33,088 bases of DNA from a virus, in the IMG/VR virus record IMGVR_UViG_3300032180_000027, positions 1 to 33,088 of that record; one strand, written 5' to 3'. The position numbers and the translations under genes are program-made. Positions 1 through 9,489 of this stretch are shown piece by piece (the stretch's first letter is position 1; every line of letters starts with the position of its first letter). A model generated the notes under the pieces. That model had not been told where the DNA came from, searched no databases, and worked only from the letters and a program-made list of their open reading frames with translations.

Positions 1-177
1 CCGCTCTCCTATAACCAGCGTGGCACTCCCTCTACGCCTACGCCCGGAGCGGCACTTTCTACCGCTGCGGCAACCGTTACTATTTCGCAGACACCCGTGA
101 ATCAAGGCGGAGTGGGTGGCGGAGTTGGCGGTGGTGGAGGAATACCCGGAATTATCTCCAGAAAGTTGAGCCAGTAA
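1..177 (+). CDS. C-terminal end of a phage structural protein (partial)
   Basis: Frame 1 is open from the first base to a TAA at 175-177, giving the last 58 residues of a gene cut by the window edge. The visible part is rich in Pro, Thr, Ala and Ser and then in Gly, with a GGVGGGVGGGGG-like stretch before a short basic tail. Such Gly-rich linkers are common near the ends of phage tail or baseplate proteins. The next gene starts at the base after the stop. Family cannot be named from this fragment; its placement upstream of the fibre genes suggests a tail or baseplate component. Confidence 0.6.
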   Translation, partial: PLSYNQRGTPSTPTPGAALSTAAATVTISQTPVNQGGVGGGVGGGGGIPGIISRKLSQ

Positions 178-837
178 ATGCCGACGCCCTGTACTGTCTC
201 CGGCAACCTGCAAGCATTAACTTCCGGGCAGATAGCGCAAGGGCGTGTCATTTTCCAGCTTACGAACATTGGAATAGGCAATCCAGTAGGCGTCAGCGGA
301 ACAAGCATATTCCCAGCTTTAGTTTATAGCGTGATGACTGGGCTGGATGGCAGTTTTTCTGTGTCGCTCTGGGGTAACGACAATATCACGCCAGCGAACA
401 CACTTTATGCGGTAACTTTCCGCGACCCACAAGGCAACGAAGTTGGGCCGATTCTCTATAGCATTGTCGGCGCAACAGCGAACCTGAATACGCTGACTGC
501 CACGAGCACAACACTTCCGCCAGTTTTCATCACAGCCGGAAATCTTTCGCTGGCTATCTCGAATCAGAGCACAAATTTCACGATTGCCAACTTTGCAACG
601 CTCTACCGCGTGACGACAGCGGCTAGCACAATCACGGTAACGCTACCAACGGCGGTGGGTGTTCCGGGCCAGCTATTCATCGTGAAAAAGATTGATTCTG
701 GCGTGGGAACAGCCATACTGACGCCAGTTGGTGGGCAGACGATAGATACGCTTACAACTTTTACGCTTTCAGCACAAGGGCAGTTCATGGGATTGGTGAG
801 CAATGGGACGACTTGGGATATTTGGACTAGGAATTAG
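178..837 (+). CDS. Tail-fibre / baseplate-type beta-rich protein
   Basis: 219 residues, no signal peptide and only one cysteine, unlike the genes that follow. The first half reads as a carboxypeptidase-regulatory-like or baseplate-upper-type domain (GNLQ, GRVIFQLTN, GLDGSFSVSLWG, NTLYAVTFRDPQG), a pattern common at the start of phage fibre proteins. The C-terminal part (TTAASTITVTLPTA, GQLFIVKKID, GGQTIDT) matches the small beta-domain at the tip of many tail fibres. ATG directly follows the previous TAA. It overlaps the next gene by 35 bases. Role as a virion tail protein is inferred from domain style and position. Confidence 0.7.
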   Translation: MPTPCTVSGNLQALTSGQIAQGRVIFQLTNIGIGNPVGVSGTSIFPALVYSVMTGLDGSFSVSLWGNDNITPANTLYAVTFRDPQGNEVGPILYSIVGATANLNTLTATSTTLPPVFITAGNLSLAISNQSTNFTIANFATLYRVTTAASTITVTLPTAVGVPGQLFIVKKIDSGVGTAILTPVGGQTIDTLTTFTLSAQGQFMGLVSNGTTWDIWTRN

Positions 838-2566
838 CCTCTTTTTTCTGGCCTTGCCAGCGAGTGCACAGGTGTCTCAAAAGCCTTTACCAGGGCAGGA
901 TTTGGCAAATACTTGGACTAACACCAACACCTTCACCGGGGCGCTGAATTGCAAAACGCTAGATGCCATTATTTGCGCTGATGCTTACACCACCCCTGCG
1001 ACGGTCAATCCGCCCTCGACAAGTCCCGGTTTAACTTCTACTAGTACTAGCGGGTCAGTTGCAGCCAATACCTACGCCTGCGAAGTAACCTACAATGGCG
1101 CGACGACTGGAGAAACAACCGCCTCAAGTTCCAGTGGAACAGTTGTGACTAGCGGCGCAACAAGCACACTGTTTTGCGCTCCGAACGATGCCCCGGCTGG
1201 GGCACTTACCTACAACGTCTACTGGCAAACAGGTGGGGCTGGCTCTTTCTGGAAAGGTCACGCAAGCGTTGCTTTTGGCACGATGGACTCGCAAACAACA
1301 ACGCCGGCGACAAGCGGCACCAATCCTCCGGTATCGAATACAGCCACAGCAGTTCTCGCGGCGGCGCAAGCGGCACTTTCCGGTGGGCCGGGAGCGATTA
1401 TCATTCCATCACAACAGGCAGCCAATTCAGGCAATCCCGGCGATGCACCAGCACTCCAGCAAGTAATCATGGATTTCCGAAATGGGTCAATGTCTCTTTG
1501 GGGCACACTTCCGCCCTCGCATAACACGGAATCCGGCTCAGCTATGAACGATTCCTTTTTTGTGGACGTAAGGCCGCCCGTTCTTGGCATACGCCAACAA
1601 GTGAATTGCATACATGGGCAAATGATTCTAGGAACCCCAACGTGGGGGAATACGTTGCCGATCTCGGCAGGGAACTGCGGATTTTTCAGCACATATCGCT
1701 TTGGTTCGAGAGCAGAGTTGGCCTCAGCCGTGACCGCTGTTATTCTTTGTGCAAATCAGAATGCTGTGTGCGAGGGACAGGAAATTGACACCAACAATGC
1801 GAGCGGTTCCGATGCAACGACAGGAAATGGCGGCGTTGGACTAAACATCTTTTCGGTTGGCGCGAACAAGGCATGGATAGGATTAAATATCACGCCCTCT
1901 GCTCCCTCTGGAGGATTCGTGAGCGCCGCTCTAAACATCGGAGACGCTACTGGACAGGCCACTGCCCTAGCCGTTGGAGCGCAGGGTGGAGGCGCAGCGA
2001 GCAATGATTCGCAGGTAATCAATCTTGTGGCCGTAAATTCGGGGGCTACCCGTATTGCGGGCGCAATCAAAGCCACGCAATTTGGCGACATCAGCTTGGA
2101 CGCCAATAGCGGCTTCATCCTTGTGCAAAAGACGGGATCGCAAGTAGGGCGTCTAAACTTCAGTGGCAACACAGCACTTCGCACCTACGCCTTCCCTGAC
2201 ACCAGCGGACCAGTGCCCATAACACCAAATCTATTAATTTCAGCTACGGCTCCGATCATCGCAGCGGCAGGTTGCGGAGGCTCGGCGGCGACTGTAAACT
2301 TCCAGAATGGGACGGCAGCCTTTGAAATCAACGTAGGTACGGCTCCTAGTTCCGCTTGCACTATTACCATGCCAGCGGCAGCGCATCACTGGATTTGCGA
2401 TGCGAACGACATCACAACCAATTCAACGACAGTATTTTACCAGAAGCAATCACCCGCCGCTTCGCAAACCACGACGCAGGTTATGATTACAAATTTCAGC
2501 GATGTGGCAGCGGCCTCGGTATTCATTGCAAACGATTTGCTGGATGTGAGCTGCCATGCCATGTGA
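803..2566 (+). CDS. Tail-fibre-like protein with Sec signal peptide
   Basis: 587 residues. Residues 1-22 form a typical signal peptide ending LALPASA before Q, a signal peptidase I-like site. A short fibre motif follows (TWTNTNTFTG). Residues about 65-170 resemble a fibronectin-type or Ig-type beta domain. The C-terminal 100 residues match a domain seen at the end of phage receptor-binding proteins: a Gly/Asn-rich beta segment, then MPAAAHHWICDAND, then an ending like DLLDVSCHAM. The protein has about 12 cysteines. The start overlaps the preceding fibre gene. Probably a host-recognition or exported fibre; the signal peptide is unexpected for a virion part. Confidence 0.7.
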   Translation: MGRLGIFGLGISLFFLALPASAQVSQKPLPGQDLANTWTNTNTFTGALNCKTLDAIICADAYTTPATVNPPSTSPGLTSTSTSGSVAANTYACEVTYNGATTGETTASSSSGTVVTSGATSTLFCAPNDAPAGALTYNVYWQTGGAGSFWKGHASVAFGTMDSQTTTPATSGTNPPVSNTATAVLAAAQAALSGGPGAIIIPSQQAANSGNPGDAPALQQVIMDFRNGSMSLWGTLPPSHNTESGSAMNDSFFVDVRPPVLGIRQQVNCIHGQMILGTPTWGNTLPISAGNCGFFSTYRFGSRAELASAVTAVILCANQNAVCEGQEIDTNNASGSDATTGNGGVGLNIFSVGANKAWIGLNITPSAPSGGFVSAALNIGDATGQATALAVGAQGGGAASNDSQVINLVAVNSGATRIAGAIKATQFGDISLDANSGFILVQKTGSQVGRLNFSGNTALRTYAFPDTSGPVPITPNLLISATAPIIAAAGCGGSAATVNFQNGTAAFEINVGTAPSSACTITMPAAAHHWICDANDITTNSTTVFYQKQSPAASQTTTQVMITNFSDVAAASVFIANDLLDVSCHAM

Positions 2567-5500
2567 GGCTCTTGTGAGAAATCTACTCCTGGCTATTATC
2601 TTCCTGCTCGCAACGGGCTATTGCCATGCTCAAGGCATTCCCTACACGGCTGGGCCATTTCCGAATAGCAGCTATCTTTATGTTTGCCCTGCACCATCTG
2701 GTGGCACGCCATGCCCATCGCCAGTCTCGATATATTCCAATGTCACGCTGACCACGCCTGTAGCCAATCCTCTTTTTATCACATTTGGGAGCACTGTTAC
2801 TTTTTACATTGCACCTGGCACTTATACGATGGAGTTTCCTTCAGCCGGATATAGCGTAGTAGTCAGCATTGGCGGGTCCGGTGGAGGGGTTTCGATAACC
2901 ACGGTTTCAGGATTAGCCTCTGTGCCGGGAAAAACCAAGGGCACTCTCGCCGTAGTCACGGATGGCAATAGCGCCACAGATTGCACGACTGGTAGTGGCT
3001 CTACAGTGGTTATTTGCCAGTACAGCGGTAGCGTGTGGGCGCAAGCGGTGGCTGCCTCTAGTGGCTCAACGGCATGGAGTGCATTGACTTCGGGCACGAA
3101 TACTAATACCGGATTCGCGCTTTCTCCTGTAGCAACGGGTACCGTTCCCTTCACGCTAACTGCGCCATCGGGGCAGACCGTTGATATTTATGACTGGTTT
3201 CTGGCCGCTACGAAAGAAGTCTGGATAGACAGTGCTGGCATCATGCATTTTGCTCAGCCGCCTGTTGGGAGCGCGGCGAGCCTAACCAGTTTCCCAACGC
3301 TGAACCAAAACACAACAGGCACAGCATCAAACCTTTCTGGTACGCCAGCATTGCCTAATGGCACTACGGCGACAACGCAATCTCCCGGCGATAATACGAC
3401 AAAGCTGGCCACGGATGCTTTTGTGCTTGCGAACGCTATTACGAATCCAATGACCACGATTGGAGATATGATTGGCGGTGGAACCTCGGGAGTAGCTACG
3501 CGAATCGCCGGTGGCAAAACAGGCCAAGTACCAACGGCAACGAATGGCGCAACTCCGGGTTTCGTGTCTCCGGGCGTAGCTGATGGCAATGCCGCGGCCC
3601 ATGTTACGACGACACCTTACGTAGTCGCCTGTGACAGCTCCACAGCTATTCTTGACCGCGTAACCACTATCGTATTCGATAGCGGGGCCAGCATCATCAC
3701 CGCTCCCGATCATACCGCTACCGGCTGTGGCAGTAACATGGCATTTACGTTGGTCAACGAGAGCGGGAGCACGCTGACGGTGAATCGGGGTGGCACGGAT
3801 ACCTTCAATATCACTGGCAACGTAGCTAAGTCCATTGCGGCAACGAGTTTCACGATTCCAGACAGTGGCAGCGCAACCTTGAACAATGGTGAGGCTGGGA
3901 TATGGAACGTCCGAGTCCTTCAACCCGCTAGTGTCAATCGCCGGAACTGTTCACAGGACCCCGGGGCGGATGACGGCCTTAAACTTCAAGCCTGCTTAAT
4001 CGCTCTAAACTCAGCGAATTCACAAGCAGGAATTGCAGACGCCACGGATTTGAAAGGTCTGACTTGGAGCGTGAATCCATTCGCGGCAGCATCCCTACCG
4101 GCAAGCGGTGAAATTTGGCTGCCCCCCGGTGACACGGTTGTGAGTGTTCCCACGGTCATGCCGGATGCGTGGGTTATTAAAGGTATAGGCGGAAGGTCAG
4201 TAACCGCGCAGTACGGCTCAAACCTCAAGGCAAGCGCTTCTTGGCCTCCGACCTATTCGACAGGAACTATCACTAAGGGAACGGCTGGAGCCAATGATGT
4301 AATTACTGGCTCAGGCACTACTTGGAACTCCACAAATACACCAATAGGATGTGCTTTAGTTGGAGGCACTCAGCCTAACATAACTTACGGCATCATCTCC
4401 GCGATCGGCTCGACAACCAGCATCACTCTCAAGTGGGGTACGGACAATGGAACAGGCGCAGCGGCAGCAAGTGCCTATAACGTCTTTTGCCCAGTAGTTG
4501 TTATGGGTGGTGGTGGAGCTTCAAACGCTGGTGCTCAATTTGGCATCCAGCTTCGTAGCATGGGCGTGGATTGTAACAACATCGCTGGTTGCGTGGACGT
4601 TTTGAACTGGTACGCACAGCAACACAGCGAAATACATGACACAAGTTTCCGTGGTTTCACGAACATTGGTTTACTCATAGAAGGTCAGCCGCAAAATTCA
4701 GGACCATATGACAACATCAATCTTTCTCCTGGTTCAAGCTGCACAGCGGGAACAATTCCATTAGTGATACGGGCTGCATCCCAGTCTCTTGGGCAGTTCC
4801 ATCGGATTACGGCATCACAAGGTTCTTGCGCTACTAATCCAACGGTGGGGATTGACCTTCAAGGCAGTTTCACCGAACTAAATACGATTGACGTAGAGCA
4901 TGTGACCACGGGGATATCAGTGGGAGCGAATACCTCATGTCCTGTAACATGCGCGAATCCCACGAAACTGCCGACACAATTTCATATCGTCAACGCCTAT
5001 AACCCTTCAGGCTCAGGCACAACCGTAGTAGCAGTCAGCAACTTTAACGGATCGCCCACCGACTACTCGCTAACGAACATTCAGGGAAACGTAACTAATA
5101 CCTTCACAGATGCACAAAATTCCTGCACGGAAACGGCGACGAAGTTGGGTAGCTACATTGTTGACCACGCCGGAGCAATTAACGAATCGACTTCCACCAC
5201 GTCTGGATGCGCAACGGTTTACACCAAGAATTTGTCCAGCCTGACAATCGGATTTATGCCTAAGGCAACCAGTGCTACGGCTATTGGCAATTCCATCTGT
5301 GATGAAGCTATCACCACCGCCAACACTTTTACTTGTACCAACACGGCGGGAGCAGCCTTCACGGGCAGTTCGGTAAAAGTTGGTGCCAGCCCGCCCGCGC
5401 TAACCGGGAATGGAATCGGTGGCACAGAAACAACCGGACAGACTGGAGCCGCTAGTGCCGATATGCTCGCTTGGAACTCCACCGACCATTGCCCGCACGG

Positions 5501-5879
5501 AATCTATAACAACGTAGACCTTGGTTGCGTTGCCTCATCTCCACGCACGGCCTGTACCAATGGAGAGCTCGCATTGAGTGCAGGGTGGGGAACGACAGCG
5601 ACGGTGACGGCTGTAGCGGGAATCGGCTATACCTGTAAATGGACTCTCACTTCCAGCGGAACCGGACAGGCAGCTAACCCAACCATCACCGACACCTTTG
5701 TTGCCGCTAATGTTCTCCCCATTGGCACGATGCTCTGCGATATGCGAATGACGGGAGGAACGGGCACCACAACGCTGATAGATGAAACGACAGTCAGCGC
5801 GACGGCTCCCGTATTCACCTTTGGCGGGACTCCGGTTGCGGCTTCAACCTACATTGTGTTTCGGCGGTGCGGAGAATGA
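2556..5879 (+). CDS. Large tailspike/fibre-like protein with signal peptide, pectin-lyase-like region
   Basis: 1107 residues. The N-terminus has a hydrophobic signal (NLLLAIIFLLATGYCHA before Q). A GTG at 2574, five bases after GAGG, would give a cleaner signal peptide (MRNLLLAI) and may be the true start. Next is a domain common in tail proteins (VSIYSNVTLTTPVANPL, FYIAPGTYTMEF). Fibre repeats follow. Residues about 480-900 look like a right-handed beta-helix of the pectate-lyase/tailspike type (QDPGADDGLKLQACL, GEIWLPPGDTVVSV, WVIKGIGG). About 27 cysteines are present, far more than usual for a cytoplasmic protein. Probable polysaccharide-binding or depolymerising spike; no catalytic residues identified. 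Confidence 0.7.
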   Translation: MPCEALVRNLLLAIIFLLATGYCHAQGIPYTAGPFPNSSYLYVCPAPSGGTPCPSPVSIYSNVTLTTPVANPLFITFGSTVTFYIAPGTYTMEFPSAGYSVVVSIGGSGGGVSITTVSGLASVPGKTKGTLAVVTDGNSATDCTTGSGSTVVICQYSGSVWAQAVAASSGSTAWSALTSGTNTNTGFALSPVATGTVPFTLTAPSGQTVDIYDWFLAATKEVWIDSAGIMHFAQPPVGSAASLTSFPTLNQNTTGTASNLSGTPALPNGTTATTQSPGDNTTKLATDAFVLANAITNPMTTIGDMIGGGTSGVATRIAGGKTGQVPTATNGATPGFVSPGVADGNAAAHVTTTPYVVACDSSTAILDRVTTIVFDSGASIITAPDHTATGCGSNMAFTLVNESGSTLTVNRGGTDTFNITGNVAKSIAATSFTIPDSGSATLNNGEAGIWNVRVLQPASVNRRNCSQDPGADDGLKLQACLIALNSANSQAGIADATDLKGLTWSVNPFAAASLPASGEIWLPPGDTVVSVPTVMPDAWVIKGIGGRSVTAQYGSNLKASASWPPTYSTGTITKGTAGANDVITGSGTTWNSTNTPIGCALVGGTQPNITYGIISAIGSTTSITLKWGTDNGTGAAAASAYNVFCPVVVMGGGGASNAGAQFGIQLRSMGVDCNNIAGCVDVLNWYAQQHSEIHDTSFRGFTNIGLLIEGQPQNSGPYDNINLSPGSSCTAGTIPLVIRAASQSLGQFHRITASQGSCATNPTVGIDLQGSFTELNTIDVEHVTTGISVGANTSCPVTCANPTKLPTQFHIVNAYNPSGSGTTVVAVSNFNGSPTDYSLTNIQGNVTNTFTDAQNSCTETATKLGSYIVDHAGAINESTSTTSGCATVYTKNLSSLTIGFMPKATSATAIGNSICDEAITTANTFTCTNTAGAAFTGSSVKVGASPPALTGNGIGGTETTGQTGAASADMLAWNSTDHCPHGIYNNVDLGCVASSPRTACTNGELALSAGWGTTATVTAVAGIGYTCKWTLTSSGTGQAANPTITDTFVAANVLPIGTMLCDMRMTGGTGTTTLIDETTVSATAPVFTFGGTPVAASTYIVFRRCGE

Positions 5880-6133
5880 GCTTCAGGGCTTCAACGACAA
5901 CAGCGGCTTTAGGTGGCTCCTTACTCGCCATAGGTGCAACCGCCAGCATAACCGTCAGCGTTCCCGGTGCTCGTGCTGGAATGATGGTGAGCGTAACGCC
6001 AAATGCCGACCCTGGTCTCGGATGCATCTGGTACGGATTTGTTAGCGCAAACGATACCGTTACCGTTCGAGTTCTGGCCATTATCTCATTGACACCAGTC
6101 AGCACAACCTACACCGTGGTGGTGGAACAATGA
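5876..6133 (+). CDS. Small beta-domain structural protein
   Basis: 85 residues starting at the ATG that overlaps the previous TGA (ATGA), behind a GGAG-like site; a GTG at 5867 is also possible. The body (ITVSVPGARAGMMVSVTP, FVSANDTVTVRVLAI) fits a small beta-sandwich domain often found in phage decoration or tail-tip proteins, where a TVxVPGA-xGD pattern and an AYVSAxxTVTVR pattern recur. No clear signal peptide, although residues 8-28 are small and hydrophobic. It sits between two fibre-like genes and ends in another ATGA overlap, so it is probably translated with them. Exact virion role unknown. Confidence 0.65.
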   Translation: MSFRASTTTAALGGSLLAIGATASITVSVPGARAGMMVSVTPNADPGLGCIWYGFVSANDTVTVRVLAIISLTPVSTTYTVVVEQ

Positions 6134-6882
6134 GATTTATTCTCGCGCTAGTATTGATTTTGTGTCCGCAAGATGTGGTGAATGGCCCCACGAAAATCAA
6201 TGGCCCGACGATAATTAAAAGTGGTGTAGGCGGGTCGTCTATAGTTGTTACAGGGAAAACGTGCTTCGCTACGCAGAACTTCAGTGACCCAACCTGTACT
6301 TGGAGCGCGAATCCGTCCGTAGGCGAAACAATTCATTGTGGCGTGTCCAATCAGAACGGAACGCTGGGCACTCCGTTTTCGGTCTCAGACAATGCGAGTC
6401 CGGCGAACTCATACACGGCAAATGGCAGTTCGTTTCTCAGTGCTGACCTAAATGGCAGCTTCCAGTTTTTTGATTCATTCTCTATCACTCATTCCCCCTC
6501 GACAACAACTCTCACGACGACGGGAACCAATCAAAATATAACCGGAATCGGATGCATCAGTACGACAGGTGGCGTGGGTTCAGTGGATGCCGCCGTGGGG
6601 ACAGTCACAGGCAACACCGTAACCACTATGTCAGCAACGATAGTCCCCACAGGCAGTGCCGACTTGGCACTTTTTTGGGTTGCTACAAATAACGGCACAG
6701 CAGCGGCAACGTATACAGCGGGAAGCGGATTCACGCTTATCGGAACCACCCTGACAAGTTCGCGTTTCACTTATCAGATGGAGTACTCAGTTTTAAGCTC
6801 CTCCGGCTCACAATCTTGTCCCATCTCTTGGAACCAGTCTTCGACCAGTGGTAACGGCGGGATATGCGGGACGTGGAAATGA
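6130..6882 (+). CDS. Secreted-type Ig-like protein in tail cassette
   Basis: 250 residues. A short signal-like segment (MRFILALVLILCPQ) opens the protein; cleavage is less clear than in its neighbours. The rest is Ser/Thr/Gly-rich and beta-like, with VSDNASPANSYTANG resembling Ig-like or bacterial adhesin repeats, and seven cysteines. Start and stop both overlap neighbours by four bases (ATGA), so it belongs to the fibre operon. No enzyme motif seen. Most likely a fibre, chaperone or exported surface-binding protein; family not recognised. Confidence 0.6.
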   Translation: MRFILALVLILCPQDVVNGPTKINGPTIIKSGVGGSSIVVTGKTCFATQNFSDPTCTWSANPSVGETIHCGVSNQNGTLGTPFSVSDNASPANSYTANGSSFLSADLNGSFQFFDSFSITHSPSTTTLTTTGTNQNITGIGCISTTGGVGSVDAAVGTVTGNTVTTMSATIVPTGSADLALFWVATNNGTAAATYTAGSGFTLIGTTLTSSRFTYQMEYSVLSSSGSQSCPISWNQSSTSGNGGICGTWK

Positions 6883-9161
6883 AGCGGTTACGTTTACTTC
6901 CATTCTTATTCCTCACGCTTTCTACTCACGCGCAATCCTATACCGGGCTGATTGATAACACCCGTGCATCGGCAGGCGCGGGAGGATTAGGAACAAATGG
7001 TTGGGCACAAGCTGGTGTTACGGGAGGCATCCCTTCAAGCACATGGACGCAGTGCGGATCAACCATTGCCGCTTATTCAGGAACCACTGACACCATCAAC
7101 AACGCCATCGCTGCTTGCGGGACGAATCAGTATGTCCTGCTCGGCCCGGGGACATTCAACCTGACTTCCACTGGTACCGTATCTCCCGGTATCCGCATTA
7201 GGATTAATAACGTAGTTTTGCGTGGTAGTGGCGCTGACCAGACCTTTTTGGTGATGGCCTCAGGTGCAAAAGACGGTTGTACGGGCATCTCCGGCGCTAT
7301 CTGTTTGCAAAGCCCAACTGCGGGAAACCCGTTCAGCGACCCAACAGTGGCGTGGACAGCAGGCTATGCTCAAGGGTCAAATCAAGTTACGTTGGCGAGT
7401 ACAACCGGGGTCGTGCCAGGAACGACAGGGGTGGTGTTAAGCCAATGTTCCTTCGGTCTATCGGGAACCTCTTGCTCCGGCCCCAGCAACGAGGCTCCTG
7501 ACAATGGTAATTTTTGGGATTGCAACCAGGAATATACGACGGCATGGAACTCAAGCACGACCTACGGCGTAAATCAGCAGGTAACGTATGCGACTACCGG
7601 CCATTGGTATATAGCGCTTGGCACATCAACCAACGTACTCCCAACGGTTACTGCCTCATGGTCGGACCAAGGCGTGTATGCCAACGCAACCTTTGGTTGC
7701 GCGGTCAATGGGCCAGATAATGGAAATCAGCAGTTGAGCCGTCCGCAATCGGAAACTTTCGTAGTTTCCGCCGTGAACGCAGGCACCGGCGTTGTCACGC
7801 TCAACGGCACATTGAAAAATCCTAATTGGAACTCGGCAAATACGCCGACCGCGCTTATTGTCCCATTGCTGCAAAATAGCGGCGTCGAAAACTTGTCTTT
7901 GGACACGACCAGCGACAACTCCCTAGCTTCCATCAGTATGATTTACACGGCTGGATGCTGGTTCAAGGGTGTCCGATTTGTAAAGACACCTTCCTACGGC
8001 GTTTGGGCTATCGTATCTTCTCACGATACCTTTGAGCAAAACTATTTCTGGGGCACGACGCTAACGCCCGGGGCGGACAACTACGCATTCAATCTGACGT
8101 TTGGTACCGATGACCTCATCCAGAACAATATCATTCAGAATTTAGAAGGTACTTTGGTAGAGGAAGGCCCTGCAACCGGTAACGTCTTCGGCTATAATTT
8201 CAGCATCTTCGAGAACAACGGCAACAATTCAGGACTGAACCCAGCCTATTTTCCCCACGCGGGAAATCGGTACCAACTCTTTGAAGGCAATATCACCAAC
8301 GCATACTTTGGCGAAAACTTCCACGGCCCGAAGATTGCCGATACGCTCTATCGAAACTTTTTTACCGGCTGGGAGTCGGGAGCAAATCAACCAACACCCG
8401 TCGTCAAGAATAGCGGCACAACCGCCGTCAGGTTTATGCACCATAGCCGCTATCCAAACGTGATCGGGAATGTTCTTGGGACACCGACAGTATCCACCGC
8501 TGGCTACTCCACAACTGCTGGATTTGCCGTAGGTTTTATTTATGAAGTTGGCAGCAATGATCTAGCTCCCGCAGACCCGATTGTGGCATCTACGCGGTAC
8601 TTTTGGGGGAATTGGGACATCGTATCGAACGCAACCCGCTGGTGTGGCAGCGCTTCAGACACCGGCTGGGTGGCTGTTTGCGGCAGCATATCGGAAGTCC
8701 CCACTGGTATCGCCGTGATGCCACAATCATTACCGACAGTGGGCGATACCGGGGCTGGACAATCAGCGCTTCCGGCGTCACTGTATCTGGCCAGCAAGCC
8801 TTCATGGTTCCGCAATCTTCCCTTTCCATTGATTGGTCCCGATGTAGCCAGCGGCAATGTTGGCATGTGCTCGGGAACGATTGACACGGCAGGGAATTAC
8901 TCCGGCGTTCCGGCTGAAACCAGCGGACAATGTTCTCCTGGTCCGGCCCTCACATCCGCATGGGCAGGGCATGTCAACGCCAACCCGGCAATGGACTGTT
9001 TCCTCTCCGTGATGGGCGGCAAACCAGATGGTACAGGTACAAGCGCCTTGAGTTTCAACGCAAGTACTTGTTATTCAGGAACTACAGTTCAGCCAGTATC
9101 GGCCCCGGCTAAAACCATGTTTGCTGGCAATATGACTTCTAGTGGAGTAGCAGGAAACTAG
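6879..9161 (+). CDS. Pectate-lyase-like beta-helix protein with signal peptide and CBM-like insert
   Basis: 760 residues from the ATG that overlaps the previous TGA; an in-frame ATG lies at 6864. The signal peptide is MKRLRLLPFLFLTLSTHA before Q. The next part (TINNAIAACGTNQYVLLGPG) is the usual entry of a right-handed beta-helix. Near residues 220-265 an insert (WNSSTTYGVNQQVTYATTG, then W-S-D) resembles a family 5/12 carbohydrate-binding module. A long beta-helix with NNII/ENN turns follows. The C-terminal motif LPASLYLASKPSWF with IGPDV is a style I associate with secreted beta-helix proteins of soil bacteria. About 15 cysteines. Likely polysaccharide-targeting spike or secreted enzyme; catalysis unproven. 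Confidence 0.7.
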   Translation: MKRLRLLPFLFLTLSTHAQSYTGLIDNTRASAGAGGLGTNGWAQAGVTGGIPSSTWTQCGSTIAAYSGTTDTINNAIAACGTNQYVLLGPGTFNLTSTGTVSPGIRIRINNVVLRGSGADQTFLVMASGAKDGCTGISGAICLQSPTAGNPFSDPTVAWTAGYAQGSNQVTLASTTGVVPGTTGVVLSQCSFGLSGTSCSGPSNEAPDNGNFWDCNQEYTTAWNSSTTYGVNQQVTYATTGHWYIALGTSTNVLPTVTASWSDQGVYANATFGCAVNGPDNGNQQLSRPQSETFVVSAVNAGTGVVTLNGTLKNPNWNSANTPTALIVPLLQNSGVENLSLDTTSDNSLASISMIYTAGCWFKGVRFVKTPSYGVWAIVSSHDTFEQNYFWGTTLTPGADNYAFNLTFGTDDLIQNNIIQNLEGTLVEEGPATGNVFGYNFSIFENNGNNSGLNPAYFPHAGNRYQLFEGNITNAYFGENFHGPKIADTLYRNFFTGWESGANQPTPVVKNSGTTAVRFMHHSRYPNVIGNVLGTPTVSTAGYSTTAGFAVGFIYEVGSNDLAPADPIVASTRYFWGNWDIVSNATRWCGSASDTGWVAVCGSISEVPTGIAVMPQSLPTVGDTGAGQSALPASLYLASKPSWFRNLPFPLIGPDVASGNVGMCSGTIDTAGNYSGVPAETSGQCSPGPALTSAWAGHVNANPAMDCFLSVMGGKPDGTGTSALSFNASTCYSGTTVQPVSAPAKTMFAGNMTSSGVAGN

Positions 9162-9177
9162 GCAAAAGGAGGGGAAA

Positions 9178-9471
9178 TTGGGAAAACTTGATTGGGGACA
9201 CTGGCTGTTGGGCCTTTGGGCTGCTCTCATTGGCGGTGGCTCGACAGGCGTACTGAATAGCCTCACAGCTATGGGGTTGGACCCTGAGCACTTCAATCTC
9301 AATGGTGGCTTAAAGCACACGATGTACCTTTTTGGCGCTGGTTTCCTTGTGGCCGGAACTGTCTCTGTGTTCATGTATCTCAAGCAAAGTCCCATCCCTC
9401 AGCAAAAGGAAATCTGGACCGAGGAGCAACGCGCAGCCTACCGAAAAAGCCTTGCCGAGAAAGGAAATTAG
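9178..9471 (+). CDS. Small membrane protein, holin-like candidate
   Basis: 97 residues from a TTG start, chosen because AAAGGAGGGG lies immediately upstream at normal spacing and no ATG fits. Two probable membrane segments: residues about 8-30 (HWLLGLWAALIGGGSTG) and about 44-66 (MYLFGAGFLVAGTVSVFMYL), then a charged C-terminal tail (EEQRAAYRKSLAEK). Two helices plus a charged tail, placed right after the tail genes and before other small membrane proteins, fits a class II-like holin. Sequence alone cannot prove pore formation. Confidence 0.6.
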   Translation: MGKLDWGHWLLGLWAALIGGGSTGVLNSLTAMGLDPEHFNLNGGLKHTMYLFGAGFLVAGTVSVFMYLKQSPIPQQKEIWTEEQRAAYRKSLAEKGN

Positions 9472-9489
9472 CGTAATACTCAACGTAAA

